A stretch of 64,000 nt of DNA, from assembly GCA_036768485.1 (NCBI GenBank), contig JAVLUZ010000814.1:62001-126000 (forward strand), written 5' to 3'. Origin of the DNA: Mermis nigrescens (lineage: Eukaryota > Nematoda > Enoplea > Mermithida > Mermithidae). The translations under genes and the position numbers were made by a program. The notes under the pieces were generated by a model. That model had not been told where the DNA came from. It searched no databases and saw only the letters and a list, made by a program, of their open reading frames with translations. Within the stretch, counting starts at the first letter, position 1. Every line of letters begins with the position of its first letter. Below, piece after piece: positions 23,989-34,200 of this stretch.

Positions 23989-25284
23989 TCCATAAGTCCT
24001 GAGCCTCAAAGCTAATAAGGAAGCAATTCTGTTTAAACTAATTTTTTTTGAAAGTTTACACACCTAAAATGTTTAAAACAAAAAATGGTGTTGATTGTCT
24101 TAGTATTTGCTGAATTGTGCTATTCGATATTTAACAATTTTGTGATTCTCTAAAATGGATGAAATTGCTGCTGAAATTTCGAATGAACATTTTCGCGCCA
24201 TGATCTTGTTTGCATTCAAACTTGGCCAATCCAGAGCGGATTGCGCTCAAAATTTGGAAAATTGTTTTGGCATATGTGCTCCATCCCTGGCAACTGTTAA
24301 ACGCTGGTATAAGCAATTTGAGCGAGGGCAGTGGTCACTCAAAGATGACCACCGTTCTGGACGTCCATCTGAGATTAACACTGAGGAGAACGCTCTCGTC
24401 ATTTCTAACATTATTAGGAACGATAGGCGAGTAACATGTCAGGAGATAGCTCAGGAAACGGGCTTTTCTGGGACTACAGTACATCGGATTATTCGCAATT
24501 CTCTTGGTCTCAGAAAGATTGCGAGTCGGTGGATACCCCATTTGCTCACTGAAGAGCAAAAAATGCGTCGAACTGACTGGTGTAAATTTATGCTGAAAAA
24601 ATTTGACCAGGGCCACTCAAAAGCTGCTTTTGAAATCATTACTGGTGATGAAACCTGGGTTTACCAATATGATCCTGAAAGTAAGCTCCAGTCTACAGTG
24701 TGGGTCTTCGAGGATGAGCCACCCCCAACAAAGGTTGTCAGGAGTCGCAGTGTCGGGAAGCAAATGGTCGAAGTTTTCTTTCGTCGAAGTGGACCTGTTG
24801 CGATTATTCCACTTACTGAACAAAAAACTGTTAATGCTACATGGTACTGTGAGAAGGCTTTGTCGGTTGTAATAGAAAACATTCAAAAAATGCGTCCAAG
24901 GACATCGCTTCACAAACTGTTTCTGCACCATGACAATGCAAGCGCTCACACCGCAGCTCAGACAATTGACTTTTTGGAACAGAATAATATTCAATTGTTA
25001 CCTCATCCGCCTTATTCACCTGACCTAGCTCCTTGCGATTTCTTTTTGTTTCCAAAAATTAAGTCAAAGCTGAAAGGGATTCGATTTGACTCAATTGACA
25101 GTGCTGTTTCGTCTTTTGAAAAGGAGATTATTAGCATGACGCCTACGGATTACTGTAGCTGCTTTGAAAACTGGTTTTATCGCATGAAACTTTGTATTGC
25201 AGCAAATGGAGAGTATTTTGAAAAGCTGTGAAAATTTTGTAAGTTTCCAAGTAAAATTGGTTTTAAGGCTCAAGACTTATGGAA
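23989..25284 (+). mobile_element. mariner element
   Basis: Imperfect terminal inverted repeats surround the transposase gene: tccataagtcctgagcctca near 23989 and the reverse of tccataagtcttgagcctta at about 25263-25283. The 5' leader is about 150 bp. The right terminus abuts a TAGTCTG-type MITE, so the outermost bases and TA duplication cannot be placed exactly. Confidence 0.8.
24155..25231 (+). CDS. mariner-family transposase (DD34D), full-length ORF
   Basis: This is an uninterrupted 358-residue ORF from an ATG; family members are usually about 340-350 residues. In order it shows an N-terminal helix-turn-helix region (about residues 10-60, with the LATVKRWYKQF stretch), a basic RSGRPSE hinge (67-73), a second helix-turn-helix (about 88-120) and the WVPHEL-type motif as RWIPHLL (125-131). 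The DDE/D core has Asp165 in ITGDETWVYQYD, Asp260 in HHDNASAH and Asp295 in YSPDLAPCDFFLF. Asp260 and Asp295 are separated by 34 residues, the mariner signature. In this family the enzyme binds the inverted repeats and performs cut-and-paste transposition into TA sites. All catalytic residues and all checked motifs are present and there is no stop, so the copy may be young or active. Inverted repeats flank it. I cannot assign a subfamily by eye. Confidence 0.96.
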   Translation: MDEIAAEISNEHFRAMILFAFKLGQSRADCAQNLENCFGICAPSLATVKRWYKQFERGQWSLKDDHRSGRPSEINTEENALVISNIIRNDRRVTCQEIAQETGFSGTTVHRIIRNSLGLRKIASRWIPHLLTEEQKMRRTDWCKFMLKKFDQGHSKAAFEIITGDETWVYQYDPESKLQSTVWVFEDEPPPTKVVRSRSVGKQMVEVFFRRSGPVAIIPLTEQKTVNATWYCEKALSVVIENIQKMRPRTSLHKLFLHHDNASAHTAAQTIDFLEQNNIQLLPHPPYSPDLAPCDFFLFPKIKSKLKGIRFDSIDSAVSSFEKEIISMTPTDYCSCFENWFYRMKLCIAANGEYFEKL

Positions 25285-25449
25285 TAGTCTGTTTCACATA
25301 ACTTTGTGCCTAAATTCTAAGAATTTTCATCGACAGTAAGCCGAGGGTTACGATAACTATATATCAGATCAATGCTATAATCGCAATCTGTCGGCTTGTT
25401 GCCGGAGATAGTCTACAAATTTATGACCGAAGTTGTGTGAAACAGACTA
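25285..25449. mobile_element. 165-bp MITE of the TAGTCTG family
   Basis: Starts TAGTCTGTTTCACATAACTT and ends in the mirror (ttgtgtgaaacagacta), followed by TA. The interior is itself near-palindromic around gccgagggttacg/cgcaatctgtcggc. It directly abuts the right end of mariner. Confidence 0.75.
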
Positions 25450-25619
25450 TAGTCCATGGGAATCATCATCAATCCTAACGATTTCGAAAAGAGGTGGTTT
25501 ATGGTCGTGCTGGGTTCCAGCCCTAACAAGTGTTAGCGGGACACGGGACTTGTTCGACTGCCTATACTGATGTTAGGTTCCGGTCAGAGCTTAGAGCAGA
25601 CTGCCTAGTGTGGGCTTCC

Positions 25620-25768
25620 TATAGCTTAGGCATAAATTTTAAAAACTGTCCGACAATAAGCTGACAGAATGCAATTATAGCATTGATTTGATATATAATT
25701 ATCGTAATCCGTCGGCTTCTTTCGAAGTAATTCTTAAAATGTATGCCCAAACTTATATGAAACAGACT
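25620..25768. mobile_element. Diverged MITE of the TAGTCTG family
   Basis: Ends atgaaacagact; the interior (acaataagctgacagaatgc, atagcattgatttgat, cgtaatccgtcggc) matches 25285-25449. The left end is eroded. Confidence 0.6.
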
Positions 25769-25888
25769 GCTCTAACATGTTTCTTTGCACCCCATTTCTT
25801 TACACTGTTTACACTGCCATTCTGGAAATAAGTCACGTCTAAAAAATGTTTATTCAAAAAAACCAGACTGAACAAAATGCAAACTAAA

Positions 25889-26110
25889 GACCGTTTCATT
25901 TAGCTTTGAGGTTTATAGAAATATTTAAAGTGACTACAGAAGTGCTTTAAACTAGTCCCTTAACTTAGATATTCTACAGTATACCGAGTCATATAGAGAC
26001 CTATGTCATGGTCAAGCCGCATTACTGCATCAAAATTTTGAACCACTTCTGTAACCCAATTCTTGCTGGTTAATTTAAAAGGAAACCGCAAAGTTAAATG
26101 AAACAGACTG
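25889..26110. mobile_element. MITE with gaccgtttcattta ends
   Basis: The left end gaccgtttcatttagctttg mirrors the right end aagttaaatgaaacagactg. A partial relative (catatggagatgtgtgtcatgg-like text) is at 43167-43345. Same terminus vocabulary as the TAGTCTG family but a different interior. Confidence 0.6.
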
Positions 26111-26118
26111 ATAAGTCG

Positions 26119-26332
26119 TGTAACTGTGAGAGTTACACGGTGCGAACTCGTTCCATTAGTTCGCACAGGCCTACCGACAACAGCTTGGTACTGTATCGGT
26201 TAACATAGCCATTTGCGAGTTGACATCTGCGGATGGGTGAGCTCGTGGCTATGCCTTCAGTTCTCAATATAAATCCTTATTTTTCATTACAAAATCTTTT
26301 AGATACCTACTTGTCCGGTAAAACAGAATTAA
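26119..26332 (+). repeat. Truncated LTR of the sister family (family B)
   Basis: The first 214 bp of an LTR closely matching the solo LTR at 40698, starting TGTAACTGTGAGAGTTACAC. It stops after cagaattaa exactly where the LTR of the full element starts. Either the full element inserted into it or the two recombined. Confidence 0.8.
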
Positions 26333-27667
26333 TGTAACTGCGAGAGTTACACATTTAGGCGAACTCGCCTTAGCAGTTCGCGGTAGCCATAACATAGCCA
26401 ATACTAGTAGCTATCTACGATAGTGCACTGTGGGCTATGCCTTCGGTCTTCCCATTATTTCCCCAAATTTTCAATAATAAAAAACATCTAGATACTTGTC
26501 CGGTAGCATAGAGTTAAGTGTATGATAATAGTAATTATTTCATGCATACCGCTTGTGTAATCGAGAACTTTCGATCTGAGATAAAAGCATACGTGGGCAG
26601 CAAGAAAATTCTGGGGGGGGGTGCAAGATTTTTTTGAAGGTCGAAAAATGGCCTTAAAAATGGTGGTATGGCGATAAAAACACCATTTTTCGACGTTTCT
26701 CGTCAAGCACTCACTATCCATTGGCATCAAAAAATTGCGAAAAAAAACGAAAAAAATTTTCAAAACTTGAATTCTGGGGGTATTTTGATTTCTGGGGGGG
26801 GGGGGTATTTTGGTTTCTGGGGGGTGCATACCCCCTTTTAAACCCCTCCCCACGCCCAGGTGTGGATAAAAGTGATTCAGTATTACGTTAATTTGATCTT
26901 TGTTTAATTTACTGTAATGGTCTCTTGAGGCCAATGTAGTTAGTGTTGTGGGCAATCTTGTTGGCCGTTGTACGATTGTATAGTGCGTACGTTTTCGTTT
27001 TCTTTTTTGCTTTATTGTTGTAGTCCGGCAGCTAGGCCGTGAATTCTTCGTCGAAATAAAATAGAGAAAAGCCTACCCAGAGGTTTTTCGGATTATACCG
27101 AGGGTTAGGTCGGCCATCTCCACGTCGAGGACTTCTTCCCATCTTAGTGGACTGATAGGTAAATTCCGTATGATAGCTTATTTTATTTGGAGAGCTTAAT
27201 TCTTTTCTCAAATCCAAAATTGATCAAAAATATTATTTAATCTTTAAAGATGATTGATCAGCATAGAGCTCGTTGTTGCTATTTTCATAGTTCATTGTGC
27301 TACACATATTAGGAACCAAAAAACATTTCGATCCAGGCACTGATTGGAAAATAAGTTAAATATTCAACTTGAGCTTGAGATAGGTCAACTGACCTCCGCG
27401 GCAAATTCCGAGACTAGGTAGGTAGCCTTAGGTCTTAGGGCGTAGCTGCTGAGATCACCCGACAAGAAGCAGCCAGCAATATTAGGGCTGAGGGGATCGA
27501 AGCCGTAAGGTCTCTAAGGGTCCAAAGATCGAAAGCTATCCAGGGCTGCGCGATCGGGGCCAGCACTAAGCGTAGACTTAAGTACCTACGTACCTAGGTA
27601 AATCTCGAAGGTAATGTATCCGTCCTATGTCGATTCTTTGTAGACATAAGGCGGCTCTACATTTACA
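26333..27667 (+). repeat. 5' LTR of the Ty3/gypsy-type element (family A)
   Basis: Starts TGTAACTGCGAGAGTTACAC and ends ACATTTACA, a TG...CA unit with short inverted ends. Boundaries are supported by the solo LTR at 40698-42022, which ends the same way and has a TSD. Length is 1335 bp, or about 1050 bp without the MITE inserted at 26588, which agrees with about 1048 bp for the solo LTR after the same correction. An AATAAA signal lies at 27055. The truncated 3' LTR differs at roughly a dozen of 424 comparable positions. Confidence 0.88.
26588..26864. mobile_element. hAT-type MITE, family 1, inserted in the 5' LTR
   Basis: Starts CATACGTGGGCAGCAAG and ends CACGCCCAGGTGTG, with a perfect 8-bp TSD gataaaag (26580-26587 and 26865-26872). 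The empty site is seen in the 3' LTR (gagataaaagtgattcag near 40191), which proves the insertion and its TSD. Confidence 0.95.
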
Positions 27668-27682
27668 TTGGACGTTCCCTCC
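27668..27682 (+). promoter_or_regulatory. Candidate primer-binding site
   Basis: TTGGACGTTCCCTCC directly follows the LTR end. A PBS usually begins TGG, pairing with the CCA end of a tRNA. The primer tRNA was not identified because tRNA sequences of this organism are not at hand. Confidence 0.5.
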
Positions 27683-28250
27683 TTTAGGCTGCTAGCTACA
27701 GCCGAGCTGATCAATCATCGTAAAATTATTTTTCGATCCAAAAATTATCATTTTGGCCATCTAAAAATGTGTAACATTTCGTTCACCTTTGTTGTTGTAT
27801 CGACCGCGATCGTGGCAGTGCGCAATTTAAGTAAGCGTCCGTGGTAAAGATTTTGTGTATCGTGGTAAAGCCATCGTTATTTTTCTATTTCCGTCAAACC
27901 TTCATCAACGAAGGCAGCTTTCACGCTCGCATTTTTCTATAAACGTCGGCCCACAGGCGACGATTTATCATTTTTCTCTCCTGACGACGAAATCCCGTCA
28001 TTTAGGTGCTTACCTACCTGTTTTTCTAACCACGTACACTTTCTTGCGCTTTAGGCTTAGTCCTACCTGTTTTCGATCATTTCACGTCAGGTATATCTTA
28101 CTTCACGTAAGGAAATACTATTTACGTGAAAAAACCTGTTTTTCGGTTCGACAAAGGCCAAATTCGAAACATTTATTTTGGGCTAAATTTCGACGTACTG
28201 AAATTTATTTTACCCAAGGTCATATTTTTCGACATTCTTGACACCTTAAA
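27683..28250 (+). other. Retrotransposon leader region
   Basis: About 570 bp between the primer site and gag. It contains donor-like sites (for example cac then gtaagg near 28108) that could pair with the acceptor at 34974. A 128-aa ORF at 27855-28241 has no recognisable domain. Confidence 0.5.
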
Positions 28251-30863
28251 ATGGCAGGAAAAAAGGTTCTGCGGACACCGCCCGCTAAATTGAAAAAACC
28301 TTCTACGCCACCTACTTCAGCTCGCCAATTACCTACCGCGCCTGTTGACTCTAATAGCGCGTGTAATTCTGCGAGTAATGACACAATTACGAGAGACGTA
28401 ACTAGTAAGGCGAATAATGATAAATTACCCACGTCACTAAATGCCGCGAGCAATACACAGTCCGAAGATGAACTGTTATTGAGTACCATGCGATCTCGCA
28501 TTAATCATACTTCAATAACTAGATCGGACCCTAACATAGACAACTCATCTAATCATACAATGATTGATAATACGACTACTCTTAATACGGCAAATAATCC
28601 TGAAACCAGTTCGGAGCGCGAAAATCCCGATTCTGACGTAGAAAGTGTTCATAGTCACAGCATAAATGCCGACAAAGAGCGTGCTAATGCTAATGTGACT
28701 AATGATCTTATTTTAAAAGCGCTACAAGCTATTCATTTGCAATTTTCGGACCTTTCTACACGCGTTGATCAAGATAAAAAGGAAAATGCGGATGAAATGC
28801 GTAAACTGCGTGTGGAGCTAAGCACTATGCTTAAACCCCAACCAGTTCTGAATTGCATAGAGAATAATTCATCTGAGCGCGTTAACCACTCAATTGATAG
28901 CGCAAATTTTTCTGAATTTAATGCGCAAAGTGCGAATCGTGCGCAAAGTACGCATCGTGCATCTTCACTGTTGTCCACTGGCAACAGCGCATCAAATTCA
29001 CGCTCACCTTCGGAAACTGTTCCTGAAAATATTATTCAAAATTGTACGAATCGCGCGCCTGAGATATCTAATTTGTCACAGAATCCTGTAAACACGGGTT
29101 TGCAACCAGTGCAAAACTCGGGTTTTTCGGAAAATATACCTATGATTTTGCAGCCGTCGGTACCAATTTCGCAGACGTCGCGATCTCGGCCTTCGCTGCC
29201 CTTAAATCGTAATGCGCCTTCTTTCGTACCTAATCCTTCTACTACAAACTCGCAGCAGCAATTGAATCCACCACCGCTGCAGTATTTTCCACCTCAAGGC
29301 GAAATCTTACCAAATAACTATGTACCTAATCCCATAAACGTAGAAATACCACCTAATAATCCTATTTTGCATTCTTCTAATATCGAAATGCAACCTGTTG
29401 ACATAAATTTATCTGGCATTAACAACGAATCTGCACATTTGCAAAATGAATCTGCACCTCTACCTGAATCATCTAGTAGGAGAAGACATGTCAAATTTTC
29501 TGACGAAAGCTCATCTAATAGCTATGATCGCCCGCGCAGTTGTCGCTCGCGTCGCAAAAGTCAATCGCGCAGACGACGTCATCGTTATAGTTCAGGTTCT
29601 TCATCTGAAAGCTCGCGTGGTGACTCACGTCTCGCTGATTCCTTGAATCGCGGACCATTTTTGACACAAATGCAATTTGCAATTGCTAATAAAAAATTTT
29701 TTGATGGCGATAAAACGGATATAAAAGCATACTTTGCAGAATTCGAATCGCTTGCCAATACCTATGATATTGACAAAGCTGATCGTCTAAAATTCGCAAC
29801 TGGATTTCTTGATCCTTATGCTATGCGTTTATACCGTTCGTTACCTGCTGATATACAACAATCGTATTCAAAAATGAAACAAGCGCTAATAACCGAATTT
29901 TGTCCAATGGACACCGGTGCGCTCTTTAATCGTTTTTTGTCACACAAACAGCAGCCTAACGAATCGGTTAAAGCTTATTATCTCTCGCTTCGCGAAGAGT
30001 TAATTAAATCTGATCCTTATCTTGAAGTTGACTCGCCACATTTCAATAATTTAATGCGACATCAATTAAAACAAGGTTTATTACCACACATTTCGAAAGA
30101 GGCATATCACAAAAAACCTAGAGCATCTTTAGCTGAATTTTTGGACAATGCGCTAAGCGCTGAATTTGCTAACAAAGAATTTGAGGATAAAAAGGCAGTA
30201 ACGCCTTACGTATCGGTAACAGCTGCTCCCGTAGGCAGCGCAGTACCTAAAGATACTCCTCGTGCATCTAATCAAAATGATTCGAATCGCTCGCGTCATA
30301 GAACGTTTCATCGCTCGTCGCGTGCTGAGAAACCAGAAAGTTCTTCTCGTAAATATTGTACCTTTTGCAAGCGCATAGGTCACATTTATGAGGAATGTTT
30401 CACGCGTCAGAGACAAGAAGCGTCTAATAATGCTAATCATAATACCCAAGCTGATCGAAATAATAATTCTATGGCTCGCAATCGCAGCCAATCGCGTTCT
30501 TTTCGCGTCAAAATCGTTCGCCATCGCGTTCAAATTCGCAAAATAGACATCGATCTCAATCACGATATCGTAACTCTAGTCAACATCGTTCATCTAACTA
30601 TGCGAATAATGATAATCGCTTTGAATCAAAGCAATCACGATCGAATTTTAGGCAAAATCGTAATGATTATTACCAAAATTCGCGTGCTAATTATCAAAAT
30701 TCGCGTTACGATAATCGTTATAATAATCAACCGCACCAAAATACACCTTTTGTGCAATTCCCAAATGAACAGCGTGGGACATACTATAACTCAAACTACC
30801 GCAACGACAACAATTTTAATCGCCCTTATGTCACATACACTGCGGATAACCAACCCACCATGA
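28251..30863 (+). CDS. gag: gag polyprotein (capsid and zinc knuckle)
   Basis: The ORF starts at ATG with a reasonable context. Residues 1 to about 470 are a Ser/Asn/Pro-rich, probably disordered region with an Arg/Ser-rich patch just before the capsid. About 474-640 is a retrotransposon capsid-like domain (starting MQFAIANKKFFDG, with helical text ending FLDNALSAEF). About 703-716 is a CX2CX4HX4C zinc knuckle (CTFCKRIGHIYEEC), the nucleic-acid-binding hallmark of Gag. After about 30500 the frame turns into Ile-rich sequence unlike Gag. The Arg/Ser/Asn/Gln-rich composition continues instead in the -1 frame, which leads to the protease. Gag assembles the particle that packages element RNA. The real gag product probably ends near the frame change, so the last 120 or so residues of this ORF are doubtful. 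Confidence 0.88.
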   Translation: MAGKKVLRTPPAKLKKPSTPPTSARQLPTAPVDSNSACNSASNDTITRDVTSKANNDKLPTSLNAASNTQSEDELLLSTMRSRINHTSITRSDPNIDNSSNHTMIDNTTTLNTANNPETSSERENPDSDVESVHSHSINADKERANANVTNDLILKALQAIHLQFSDLSTRVDQDKKENADEMRKLRVELSTMLKPQPVLNCIENNSSERVNHSIDSANFSEFNAQSANRAQSTHRASSLLSTGNSASNSRSPSETVPENIIQNCTNRAPEISNLSQNPVNTGLQPVQNSGFSENIPMILQPSVPISQTSRSRPSLPLNRNAPSFVPNPSTTNSQQQLNPPPLQYFPPQGEILPNNYVPNPINVEIPPNNPILHSSNIEMQPVDINLSGINNESAHLQNESAPLPESSSRRRHVKFSDESSSNSYDRPRSCRSRRKSQSRRRRHRYSSGSSSESSRGDSRLADSLNRGPFLTQMQFAIANKKFFDGDKTDIKAYFAEFESLANTYDIDKADRLKFATGFLDPYAMRLYRSLPADIQQSYSKMKQALITEFCPMDTGALFNRFLSHKQQPNESVKAYYLSLREELIKSDPYLEVDSPHFNNLMRHQLKQGLLPHISKEAYHKKPRASLAEFLDNALSAEFANKEFEDKKAVTPYVSVTAAPVGSAVPKDTPRASNQNDSNRSRHRTFHRSSRAEKPESSSRKYCTFCKRIGHIYEECFTRQRQEASNNANHNTQADRNNNSMARNRSQSRSFRVKIVRHRVQIRKIDIDLNHDIVTLVNIVHLTMRIMIIALNQSNHDRILGKIVMIITKIRVLIIKIRVTIIVIIINRTKIHLLCNSQMNSVGHTITQTTATTTILIALMSHTLRITNPP

Positions 30864-31267
30864 ATGTGCCCCCACCGCAGCCAACCCTTACATCTCCTCA
30901 TGATGTAAACACGGTTACTGCGAAAGGGCCAGAATCTAGCGCGCGTCCTAATCTATTCGCGTCGCAAGAATTTCTCGAAGAGTACGAACGTTTACAACGT
31001 CGTCTCGCAACTTATGAAAAAATCAATCTACCTCCATCTAAGACTTTAGATCCTAATATTCCTATTGTAAGCCATGCTGGGACAAATTTACCCACCATTC
31101 TCGTTAAAGTTCATGGCGTTGACGTACCTGCTCTCATAGATACGGGTTCACAGGTCACCATGATGACCACGTCTGCATTCTTACGTCTTGGTTTTAATTT
31201 ACCACCTAAACAAGTCTCACAAGTCGTACATGGTGTAGGCGAAATCACCGCAGTCAGTTCGTTATAA
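30467..31267 (+). CDS. Protease region of pol (interrupted)
   Basis: This is the -1 frame relative to gag, open from 30467 and without an ATG near its beginning. It carries the Arg/Ser/Asn/Gln-rich tail that gag appears to lose, then an aspartic protease with its active site DTG at 31139-31147 in the context ALIDTGSQVTMM, and GVGEI downstream. It stops at 31265-31267. The remaining part of the retropepsin fold, including the LLGYDFC segment, lies in a third frame at the beginning of the next ORF. Because the break falls inside the domain, I read the second frame change as a mutation. The first, shortly after the zinc knuckle, is where a programmed -1 shift is common in such elements, but I see no classic slippery heptamer in the obvious window. 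Retropepsins cleave the Gag-Pol precursor. Confidence 0.8.
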   Translation, partial: FYGSQSQPIAFFSRQNRSPSRSNSQNRHRSQSRYRNSSQHRSSNYANNDNRFESKQSRSNFRQNRNDYYQNSRANYQNSRYDNRYNNQPHQNTPFVQFPNEQRGTYYNSNYRNDNNFNRPYVTYTADNQPTMNVPPPQPTLTSPHDVNTVTAKGPESSARPNLFASQEFLEEYERLQRRLATYEKINLPPSKTLDPNIPIVSHAGTNLPTILVKVHGVDVPALIDTGSQVTMMTTSAFLRLGFNLPPKQVSQVVHGVGEITAVSSL

Positions 31268-31274
31268 AGTAAAT

Positions 31275-34200
31275 ATGACTTTAACCATCGCGGAACAATC
31301 TATTTCTACCTCAGTATCTATAATTGATCACTTGCCGGAAGACATGCTCTTAGGATATGATTTTTGCGAATCCGCACTCATGTGGGTTAATCCTATTGAG
31401 CGCTGTGCTTTTATAAACGGCATAAAGATTAATTTACTCTCATCTCATGAAAAATTGCAATTTCGCGCGAAACCCAACACAACTACCTCTGGTGTTGTGT
31501 GTGTGCATGTTTCGTTACCTGAGCCTGTTATTATACAACCTAGGCATGAATTAATTACACCTGGCTATATAAGTCACGGTTCTTGCAATTTTGATTTCGC
31601 ATTATTCGAACCAAATCCCGATTTTATGGAAAAAACTTCACTTTTTGTTGCTCCGTCTATAGTCGATGCTTCACAACCTTTAATACCTGTTCGCGTTTGT
31701 AACATCTCTAAAGCGCCAATTCGCATTGACTCTGGTGAAATAATAGGTTCTTTAACCTCTGATGCCGAAGTTGTGTCACATGTTTCATCTTTTGATGATA
31801 GGACACCAGAACTTTTTGCATCAATAAATAAAGCTTTAAACGGCTCCGCCGTTGATTCTAGACAACAGCAACAAATTCGTGAACTATGTTTAAAATACGA
31901 CTCAATTTTTGCATTAAAAAACGAACCTCTCGGACGTACCCCCTTGATGAAACATCATATTGATACAGGGGATAATCCACCCGTTGTTGGAAAAACTTAT
32001 CGTGTTGAACATTCTAGAAGAGAATCTATGCAGAAAATTATAAATGAAATGCTTGCGGATAAAATTATTCGACCTACAACCAGCCCATGGGCAAGTCCAT
32101 TATTTCTCATAGGAAAAAAGGACGGTTCCCTTAGGCCAGTCGTCGATTATCGACGGTTAAATGACGTTACTAAAACGCAAGTTTATCCTCTTCCACAATT
32201 AGACGATTATTTTGATACTTTAGGCAATGCTGCATATTTTAGCACACTAGATTTAAAATCTGGATACTGGCAAATTCCACTCGATAATAAATCTCGCGAA
32301 AAAACTGCATTTATATGTCCTGTTGGTCATTACGAATTTGAAGTTTTACCTTTTGGTTTAAAAAATGCGCCTGCAGATTTCCAAAGGCTAATGGAGCTCG
32401 TGCTCGCAGGTCTAAATTGGAAATCTTGTCTCGTTTACATCGATGACATAATTATTTTTTCACGCACTTTCAAAGAACATTTAAAAGATCTTGAAAATGT
32501 CTTTATTGCTCTTAAAAAGGCAAACTTACGTGTAAAGCCTGATAAATGCCATCTTGCGCATGCAGAGGTAAAATTTCTTGGCCACAGCATCAGTGCAATG
32601 GGCATCGCTCCTGACATGTCCAAAGTCGCAGATTTAATCTCGTTTCCCGTACCAAAAACCGTTAAATCCTTGCAGAAATTCCTTGGCTTAGTCCAATGGT
32701 TTAAGAAATTCGTTAAAGATCTTGCTAAAATCGCTAAACCGTTATTCCATCTTCTTCGTAAAGATGTCGAATTTTGCTGGAAGGCTGAACACCAAACCGC
32801 CTTTGAGCTTCTGAAGAAAGCATTTACGTCCCCACCTATTTTGCAACTACCAAAATTCGATGATGAGCACCAATTTATTTTAACAACTGACGCAAGTAAC
32901 TATGCGTTAGGTGCTATTTTGACGCAAAAACATTTACCATCCAAAAATCGTTTTATTCTTAGCTACGCTAGTCGCGTGCTAAATTCTGCCAAATGTAACT
33001 ATGCTACTTCGGAAAAAGAAGCGTTAGCGGTAGTGTGGGCCATCAAGCATTATCGACATTATCTTTACGGTAAAAAATTTATTGTCGAAACTGATCATCA
33101 AGCATTAACCTGGCTAGTAAACGTTAAAGACCCATCGAGTCGATTACGCCGTTGGGGTCTCAAATTACAGGAATACGAATATGATATCGTTTATGTTCCT
33201 GGTGCATATAACTGCGCAGCTGATCTTCTTTCACGACATCCTAAATATGATCATGCAGAACGCAAATATAAATTAGAGCGCAAAAATGTTGTTAACATCG
33301 CAAATTTAGAATCGGAAGACTCTGAGTCAGATGATGAATCGGTTCCACCTGACCGATCGCGCGATAATGCGCCTACTGCACCAATTAATCATCCAAATGC
33401 GCAAAATAATAATCCTACTGCGCAAACCGATCCTACTAATACAAAACCACCTACATTTCGTGAACGCCTGTTACTTACCGATGCTGAAAAAGCCAAAATG
33501 CTAACACCTGCGCGTTTACTCGCTGAGCAACGTGCAGATGACGAATTACATAAAATTCGCATCGCATTGAATGACTTAACAACGAAAAAATATCGTGACG
33601 AATTTTTTCTCGTAAACGATGTACTTTTTTGTCGATTTCAACCTAAGCGTTCACCAACTGTCGTTCATCAAATAGTCATACCCAAATCTTTGCGTCGTTT
33701 TATATTAACTGAATTTCATGACTCTATTTTCGGAGCTCATTTTTCATCGCGCAAAATCTTGCCCGCCATACAAATGCGTTATTGGTGGCCGCGCATGGAA
33801 AATGATGTGATCGCGTGGTGTAGGAATTGTGATGTGTGCTTACAACGTAAGGTCGCATTAAATTCCACATCCGTTCCGTTGCAACCAATCGAAGTATCCG
33901 CGCCCTTTGAACTTATCGCGTGTGATTGTTTGCATATGCCGCGATCTCCCTCCGGAAACGACCAAATTGTAGTTTTTATGGATTATTTTACAAAATACGT
34001 GGAAGCTTTTGCTGTTTCTGACATAAAAGCAACAACTATCGCAAATTTATTACTAAGAGAAATTATACCACGTTATGGAGTTCCCAAGAAATTTTTGACA
34101 GATCAGGGGTCAAACTTTACATCTACCCTAATTTCGGAAGTTTGTAAACTATTAAACGTTCAAAAAATATTTACAACCCCATATCACCCCCAGTGTGATG

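Noticed and set aside
26488..26955. 155-aa minus-strand ORF in the LTR
   Set aside because: Most of it is the family 1 MITE inserted in the LTR, and the flanks are LTR sequence.
27855..28241. 128-aa ORF before gag as a separate gene
   Set aside because: No domain, biased composition, lies in the leader, and no sign of conservation can be seen.
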